Assembly (NCBI GenBank): GCA_965116785.1
Contig: OZ220731.1
Span: forward strand, 2,852,001 to 2,916,000
DNA length: 64,000 nucleotides
Source: Bin87 sp965116785
GTDB taxonomy: Bacteria > Chloroflexota > Dehalococcoidia > Lucifugimonadales > UBA3495
Direction: 5' to 3'
Positions 59,186 through 64,000 of the stretch are shown here, one piece after another; position 1 is the stretch's first letter, and every line of letters begins with the position of its first letter. The notes under the pieces are model-generated. The model worked only from the letters and a program-made list of their open reading frames with translations. It searched no databases and had not been told where the DNA came from. Made by a program: the position numbers and the translations under genes.

Positions 59186-59751
59186 TCCCCTCTCGCGAAG
59201 TTGCCCGCGCCATCAACTACCACCGCCAGGATGCGCTGGTGGTGTCGACCTCCGCTGCCCTGCGCGACTGGCACAACGTTTCCGAGCGGCGCGACCTGGA
59301 TATCGACCTCACCGATTGCATGGACCGCGCGCCCGCCGTCGGGCTCGGGCTGTCCATGGCCCAACCCAACCGCCGCATCCTCGTGCTGGACTGCGACGCC
59401 ACCCTGCGCACCGACCTGGCCAGCCTGGCCACCATCGGCGAGGCCTCGCCGGCCAACTTCGTCCACTTCGTTCTCGAGGACGCCGACCACAGCTCCACCG
59501 ACGGGATGCCCATTCGCGGGCTCGACCGGGTCGATTTCGAGGGCATGGCCCGCAGCGCCGGCTATGCGCACGCCTGCCGGTTCGACAACCTGGAAGAGTT
59601 CCTGATCGGTCTGGAGGACATCATGGCCCGTAAGGGACCCGTGCTCGTAGCCGTGAAGGTGCTGCCCGAGCCGGAACTGCCGGCCTTCCCCGAACGTTCC
59701 ATGGCCGAGGGCTGGGCCGAGGTGCGACGCTCGCTCAGCGAGGACGCCTAG
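59182..59751 (+). CDS. Degenerate TPP-enzyme PP-domain paralogue
   Basis: A 189-residue paralogue of the PP-domain gene at 57552, starting with an ATGA overlap. The alignment is clear: SREVARAINYHRQDALVVSTSAALRDWHNVS and VGLGLSMAQPNRRILVLDCDATLRTDLASLATIGEASPANFVHFVLEDADHSSTDGMPI. In place of the cofactor motif GDGSLLMNLG the sequence reads DCDATLRTDL, and NN is replaced by ED. The diphosphate Mg2+-binding Asp/Asn residues are thus mostly lost. It keeps the fold and the C-terminal helix (YAHACRFDNLEEFLIGL). It may be an inactive regulator of the ComDE-like enzyme or bind another ligand. The gene follows the pair and an inserted toxin-antitoxin-like module. Confidence 0.85.
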   Translation: MIPSREVARAINYHRQDALVVSTSAALRDWHNVSERRDLDIDLTDCMDRAPAVGLGLSMAQPNRRILVLDCDATLRTDLASLATIGEASPANFVHFVLEDADHSSTDGMPIRGLDRVDFEGMARSAGYAHACRFDNLEEFLIGLEDIMARKGPVLVAVKVLPEPELPAFPERSMAEGWAEVRRSLSEDA

Positions 59752-60512
59752 TCGTCCTCGTCTTCCCCCACGGGTCGTACCACGATCTGCCGCGCCACGT
59801 TGTAGCCGATGGAGATGCGGTCGACCTCCGTCTCCACCTGCATGACCCCGAGGTAGGGCATGCCTTCCACGAGGGTGATCCGGCGTTCCGGCACCAATCG
59901 CGCCGCGCCCAGGAACTTCAGCAACTCCGCATCCTCTTCCGGAACCCGGTCCACCACGTAGGCCGTCCCGTTGGCCGCGTTGTCCAGGGTGACGGCGCCC
60001 GGCGGCGGTGTTGTCGGCCCGCTGCCCGGTATCGGCCAGCCGAAGGGCGAATGGGTCGGGTTGCCCAACCGCTCCATGAGCTTGGCCTCCATCGCGTCGG
60101 ACATGCCGTGCTCCAACTGGTGCGCCTCGATGTGGGCTTCGTGCAGCTCCATGCCCAGCAGGCTCACCACGAGCCACTCCGCCAAACGGTGCCGGCGCGC
60201 GATGTTCTCGCCTTCCTTCGTCCCTCGCGTCGTCATGCGAATGCGCTTGTCGCTGCCGATGTCCACCAAACCCTGCTTCTGCATTCGCCGCAGCATCCCG
60301 GCCACCGAGGGCACCGAGGTGCCCAGGCCTTCGGTGGGCGGCAACTGTCTCAGCGCCTCCGTGAGCTGGGTCAGCGTCGGGGTTTCCGAGTCCTCCCACA
60401 TCTTGTACAGCGACAGCAGGTAGTTCTCGGTAACCGGCGACAGTCGGTCCGGGCCGTCATGTCCTTCAGTTTGCGCCTTGGGTTCGGTGGCGGTTCTACG
60501 CGATCGCGGCAC
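59748..60512 (-). CDS. DtxR/MntR-family metal-dependent regulator
   Basis: A 254-residue iron- or manganese-responsive regulator. LSPVTENYLLSLYKMWED (about 24-41) and VPSVAGMLRRMQKQGLVDIGSDKRIRMTTRGTKEGENIARRHRLAEWLVVSLLGMELHEAHIEAHQLEHGMSDAMEAKL (about 68-146) hold the winged-helix and metal-binding dimerisation domain. Metal ligands appear in the ELHEAH and LEHGMSD segments. A C-terminal FeoA/SH3-like domain follows (about 175-245). It is convergent with the TPP paralogue, overlapping by 4 bp. A palindromic AT-rich site lies upstream between it and the surface protein. Confidence 0.9.
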   Translation of the reverse strand: MPRSRRTATEPKAQTEGHDGPDRLSPVTENYLLSLYKMWEDSETPTLTQLTEALRQLPPTEGLGTSVPSVAGMLRRMQKQGLVDIGSDKRIRMTTRGTKEGENIARRHRLAEWLVVSLLGMELHEAHIEAHQLEHGMSDAMEAKLMERLGNPTHSPFGWPIPGSGPTTPPPGAVTLDNAANGTAYVVDRVPEEDAELLKFLGAARLVPERRITLVEGMPYLGVMQVETEVDRISIGYNVARQIVVRPVGEDEDD

Positions 60513-60814
60513 TACCCCTCCCTCCGGGGACGGATCAAGATATGTCGGGATTATAACGCATGCCCGGTTTCCGGATGAGCGGCGGTTGTCGAGGCGGGAT
60601 CAACAGCGAAGCCGCCGCGCGCGTGGCGCCGGAAAAGACGCGCCGGCTTTTCACCTGCAGCATTGACAGTACACACTTTCGCTCGTACACTTAACATCAT
60701 ATATAACGATATATATTATCCATTTTAGCGATGACGCGCGCGATCAGGGTCCCTTCTCTCGCATCGTGTAACGGCAACCAGCCGGGAATAACTGGAACCA
60801 AGGAGGATATACCG
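60513..60814. other. Divergent control region between regulator and secreted protein
   Basis: 302 bases with no gene. It contains a TATATA-ACGA-TATATA palindrome at 60699-60716 and a purine-rich ribosome site for the downstream gene at 60801-60806. Composition is AT-rich near the palindrome, unlike the neighbours. Confidence 0.5.
60699..60716. promoter_or_regulatory. AT-rich palindrome, possible metalloregulator operator or promoter
   Basis: TATATA-ACGA-TATATA with paired flanking A/T. It is the only such site in the region and is placed 183-200 bases upstream of the DtxR-like gene and 100 bases upstream of the surface-protein start. DtxR-type boxes are about 19-bp palindromes with a TTAGG-like consensus, which this does not match, so the assignment is speculative. 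Confidence 0.3.
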
Positions 60815-62731
60815 ATGCTCAGGATAACGATACGACGGGCCTTCAGGATACTGGGGGTCAGAAACACACGGACGGCAAACATTTCCATGCTGGCAGCCCT
60901 GATCGGGGCCCTGGGGCTCGCCATCCTGGTTGGTTCACTCTATCCCCACAACCGGGTGGCGGTCGCGGCTCCCCACGCGGTGGGCAACGAGCCCTAGATC
61001 AAAATCGTCTGCCTGCAAAAATATGTGGAAGAGGGCGACGACTTCCGCCTCAGGGTGGATAAGAAGTACGATTCCGACTGGCCCCACGAGAGCATCAAGG
61101 TGTGGTGGTACACCCATCCCGTCACGGCGGATGAGACCGATTACGAGCGCCTGCACCAGGAGCGGCAGTACAGCAATGGGTACCAGTCCAGGGTGGGGCG
61201 CATGGGCCGCACCTTCCACACCCTGGAGGACAACTACCCCGAAATCGACGAGACTTTCATCGTCGAGTACCTGAACGGCGTCAGCAAGGGACCCGACGGC
61301 CGATGCAAAATGACCATCACCGACGACGACGGAGTGGGCATCCACAAGCTCGAGATCACCTCGGAGCCGCACGAGATCGCCAGGGTGAAGGATCGTGAAG
61401 GCCCACAGGTGGGCTACACCGCGGGAGACACCATCGAGATCACCGCGCACTTCACCGGCGACGTGACCACCGTCAATCCCGATACGCGCCAGCAGTCAGA
61501 TTATGCCGGCATATACCTGCAGGTCGGCGAAAATCGCCGCTTCGCGCCCTTCCTGCGCAACTATGGCGCCGACGCCCTGGTCTTCGGCTACACCGTACGG
61601 TCCGACGATGTCGATACCGACGGCATCAGCGTCGAGGACGGAGGCATCATACTGGAAGGCCTGAACTTTGGGCGTGCCACCGGGTTCTACTATCATCGCC
61701 AGCATCGCGATATCGGCATCTGGCCAGTCTCGGAGGATTACGACACCATAACCCGTTTCTACCACGGCCTGGATGACGACCCGGCCCACCGGGTGTTCCA
61801 GGTTGAGGTCGAGGAGCCGACCATCATCGACCCTCCAACGCAGACGCCGGTCCCGCCCGCCCCGCAGCCGGATCCTGCCCCTCCGGTCTGGGTGGAGAGC
61901 TCCGTCGTCATAGACAACGATATCTTCTGGACCCAGCACGGCGAGCTCACCAAGGAGGACGGCGGCCGGGACTGGTTCAGCTTCGAGGCCAACGGCGGCC
62001 AGCAATACATCATCGAAGTGGAAAGCAGGATGGAAATCGCAGAAGACTACGGCACGCCCTACGTCGACAACCATCTGATCGACCCCAGCATCCTTGAGAT
62101 CGTGAACGAGCAGGGGGAGCAGGTGATGGCGGAGAAAGACGGGGGCGGTTATATCTACAACTGGGCCCGGGGCTACTTCACGCCGGAGTTGGATGGAACC
62201 TACTACATCGCGGTCGGGTCCGGTGCGCAGGCTCGCGGGTACCTGGGCCACTACACCATCTCCGTGCGGCAGGACGACCACGCGGACGATGAGAAACCCC
62301 ACCCCGACGTTGTAATGCGCCCCGGCGAGTCCATCACCGCTCGGATCAACTCGGACGTGCCCCCGGGTGATACCACGAACCCCAATGCCTGGTCCTGGGG
62401 AGAAACGACCGCCGACCACGCCGTGCCGAGGTGGGGTATCGAGTCAGCGGACGACAAGGACGTGTTCCGCTTCGAGATAACGGAGGCGGGCACCTATCGC
62501 CTCGAGATGGTGGATGGACCGACCAGCGTTGGTCTTTGGGCGATTTGGTACGCGAACGGAGGAGGCGATTATCTTTCCTACAAGGCCCCGGTGGAGGTTT
62601 TCGTGGATTACTTCACCCCCGACACGCACTTCTTCGCTGTCGGCACCCCGTACCAGAGCAGCGGCAACAACGGCGATTACACGGTGTCGCTGACCAGGGT
62701 GGAAGAAGCGGAGGAGATCGCGCAACCGTAG
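60815..62731 (+). pseudogene. Secreted protein with PPC-like domains, interrupted by in-frame TAG
   Basis: A strong AAGGAGG site precedes ATG 60815. The first 60 codons give a leader with a membrane segment (ISMLAALIGALGLAILVGSLYPH) and a stop TAG at 60995. Translation in the same frame continues without further stop to 62731 (IKIVCLQKYVEEGDDF onward), so the gene has 638 codons. The second half has DGVGIHKLEITSEPHE, then FYYHRQHRDIGIWP and two pre-peptidase C-terminal-like beta domains (about 375-490 and 510-630), each with DWFSFEANGGQQYIIEVE- or DKDVFRFEITEAGTYRLEM-type strands. A Pro-rich linker (PTQTPVPPAPQPDPAPP) precedes them. Either this is a pseudogene, read through, or a sequencing error. 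Confidence 0.72.
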
Positions 62732-62775
62732 CCGGCATCCACGTTCTCCATGCGGCCTATGGTCGCGCTTCTCAC

Positions 62776-62802
62776 GGGAGCCCTCTCCAACAGGGGGCTC
62801 CC
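62776..62802. terminator. Hairpin between convergent genes
   Basis: GGGAGCCC and GGGCTCCC pair around an 11-base loop, between the secreted-protein gene and the HAD gene. It has no clear T-tract. Confidence 0.5.
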
Positions 62803-62824
62803 AAATTCATGGCCGGCCGGGGCG

Positions 62825-63511
62825 TTACAGGATGTCCAGCAGCTCCCGCAGGTCGCCGATCTCGTGGTCCGGCACGATGCCGGTGTCGTTGGTCGCGCCA
62901 TCCATGTTGAGCCACACGCTGCGAATGCCGCACCCGTTGGCGCCCTGCACGTCGCTCTGCAGCGAATCGCCCACGTGAATAACATGCTCCGGCCCGCGAC
63001 CGCACTTGCTCAGGGCCAGATCGAAGATGCGCGGGTCGGGCTTGGTCAGGCCGCAATCCTGGGCCAGTACGGCAAAGCTGAAGATACCGCCGAGACCCAC
63101 CCGATCCGGGTTGGTGTTCCCGTTGGACACCACGCCCAGCTGGTAACGACCCCTGAGGTCGATCAGGAGATCGCGCACGCCGGTAAACGGCCGGGTGGCC
63201 GCGAACCGGGCCGCGTTGTACACCTCGAACAGCCGCCGAGCGTCATCCTCGCTGGGGTGTCCGACTTCCGCCAGCGTGCGGGACAGGGACACGAGACGGA
63301 TGGTTTCCACCGGGGTCGTGGTTTCGCTCATCTCGGCGGCGACGACCTCCCGTATGTCCATCATCCTCTCAACGGTGAGCGCGTCCGCCGCCTCGTTGTC
63401 CACGATACGACGGAGCACAAGCAGCGTCTCCCCCAGCGCGGCCCTCATGGCGTCGCGGAAGTCCCACAGGGTATCGTCCCCGTCGAAGAAGATGGCTCTT
63501 ATGTGGTTCAT
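62825..63511 (-). CDS. HAD family hydrolase
   Basis: A 228-residue HAD-superfamily phosphatase-like protein (subfamily IA). The nucleophile motif I is FFDGDDTLWDF (Asp at about 10 and 12), motif II is GVVSNGNTN (about 126), motif III Lys lies in GLTKPDPRIFDLAL (about 154), and motif IV in HVGDSLQSDVQGANGCGI (about 176). The cap is at about 20-90. I start at ATG 63511; the frame continues to 63538 without a start signal. Substrate is unknown, typically a small phosphorylated metabolite. Confidence 0.92.
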   Translation of the reverse strand: MNHIRAIFFDGDDTLWDFRDAMRAALGETLLVLRRIVDNEAADALTVERMMDIREVVAAEMSETTTPVETIRLVSLSRTLAEVGHPSEDDARRLFEVYNAARFAATRPFTGVRDLLIDLRGRYQLGVVSNGNTNPDRVGLGGIFSFAVLAQDCGLTKPDPRIFDLALSKCGRGPEHVIHVGDSLQSDVQGANGCGIRSVWLNMDGATNDTGIVPDHEIGDLRELLDIL

Positions 63512-63638
63512 ATCTCGACTCGGCTCGCTGATGAACAACGTTGGTCGTCTCCGGTTCGTTCTTTATCGGATATTCGAGAGGCACAGGGTATACTGAATCC
63601 GGCATTTGCAACAGTTGGCAGGACCCCGGGACACAGAT

Positions 63639-64000
63639 ATGAACCCTGACGAAAATCTCCCCGACGTTAGTTTATGGCAACCGCAACTTGGTAGCCGCGA
63701 TACACTGCGAAACGTTGAGATGTTGACTTGCCAAGTTGCCCAAGCAAGAATCGTGGCCCGGGCTATAGCAGAGACCAAATTCAACATCCAAAACTTCGAT
63801 TCGGGCCCGGGTGTGGAGGATATCGTTCGGGAAGAAGTATCCAACCTGCTCCCAGAACGGTACTCAGTAGATGCTGGTGTGGTGAATGACCGGTTTGGCA
63901 ACACGGCCGGGGATTGCGACATGATCATACGCAATCATCAATGGTTCTCGGTTATCAAACCTGGCGCAACTTCTCAATCACGCCGAGTTCATTTTCCGAT
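63639..64000 (+). CDS. DUF6602-like nuclease-like protein, cut by window edge
   Basis: An open reading frame from ATG 63639 to the window end, at least 120 residues. VEDIVREEVSNLLPERYSVDAGVVNDRFGNTAGDCDMIIRNHQWFSVIKPG (about 62-112) matches the pattern of DUF6602 and related proteins: RxxLPxRxxVxxGxVxDxxGxxSxQxDxIIYD. In that family the Asp in GDCDMII corresponds to a putative nuclease active site. This family often occurs near restriction or defence genes. No ribosome site better than weak purines. Frame and motif support a real gene, but only part can be seen. Confidence 0.6.
   Translation, partial: MNPDENLPDVSLWQPQLGSRDTLRNVEMLTCQVAQARIVARAIAETKFNIQNFDSGPGVEDIVREEVSNLLPERYSVDAGVVNDRFGNTAGDCDMIIRNHQWFSVIKPGATSQSRRVHFP

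Noticed and set aside
60995..60997. Selenocysteine or pyrrolysine site at the in-frame stop
   Set aside because: The codon is TAG, which rules out selenocysteine (TGA). For pyrrolysine, no pyl genes are in the window, and the position lies at the end of a signal peptide rather than an active site.

Overview
The window is GC-rich, densely coded bacterial DNA. It most resembles a Chloroflexota genome, in particular a Dehalococcoidia/SAR202-like one. The evidence for this is a complete alternative complex III operon, two luciferase-like (LLM) oxidoreductases, MmgE/PrpD, CMD and SDR catabolic genes, several Uma2 genes, and many dispersed palindromic repeats. The lineage is an inference from gene content; no marker phylogeny could be run.

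Layout. 1-4.9 kb: two secreted modular surface proteins on the minus strand that share a leader peptide; the first runs off the left edge. 4.9-7.3 kb: a repeat-rich stretch with two tandem arrays (about 22 and exactly 23 bp period), each starting at the end of a dispersed palindromic element, plus a small acidic protein and a GIY-YIG nuclease. 7.2-12.2 kb: a prophage remnant (zinc ribbon, large terminase, portal) into which a DNA methyltransferase and a candidate PD-(D/E)xK restriction enzyme appear to have been inserted; a 43-bp piece of the portal 3' end recurs beyond them. 12.3-16.3 kb: Na/Pi cotransporter, then an AAA ATPase/DUF4276/HEPN-like cluster that looks like a defence cassette. 16.4-22.1 kb: tRNA-Gly, alpha/beta hydrolase, rpsO, pnp with a long RGG tail, cytidylate-kinase-like protein. 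22.2-40.2 kb: accessory metabolism (LLM oxidoreductases, CMD, hydrolases, MmgE/PrpD, SDR, aminotransferase, MaoC-like pair, ROK kinase) with Uma2 genes and small membrane proteins. 40.4-42.3 kb: a GmrSD-like DUF262/HNH protein.

42.3-56.7 kb (minus strand) is a respiratory block. It holds ActA (pentaheme), ActB split into two genes, two NrfD-type membrane proteins, two ActD, ActE, and cytochrome c maturation genes (CcmH, CcmF, CcmI-like, TlpA/ResA-like). A PIN-type toxin/antitoxin pair is wedged in the middle. ActABCDE should oxidise quinol, while the Ccm proteins attach heme to the ActA and ActE cytochromes. A good sigma70-type promoter precedes the block.

57-59.8 kb (plus strand): a two-subunit sulfopyruvate/phosphonopyruvate-decarboxylase-like TPP enzyme, a toxin/antitoxin-like pair, and a third TPP-fold paralogue whose cofactor motif is degenerate. 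59.7-64 kb: a DtxR/MntR-type regulator, a secreted protein interrupted by an in-frame TAG, a HAD hydrolase, and the start of a DUF6602-like gene at the right edge.

The strongest candidates for something new are the restriction-modification insertion with its unfamiliar endonuclease, the AAA-DUF4276-HEPN cluster, the degenerate third TPP protein, and the tandem arrays that grow from the end of a palindromic element.
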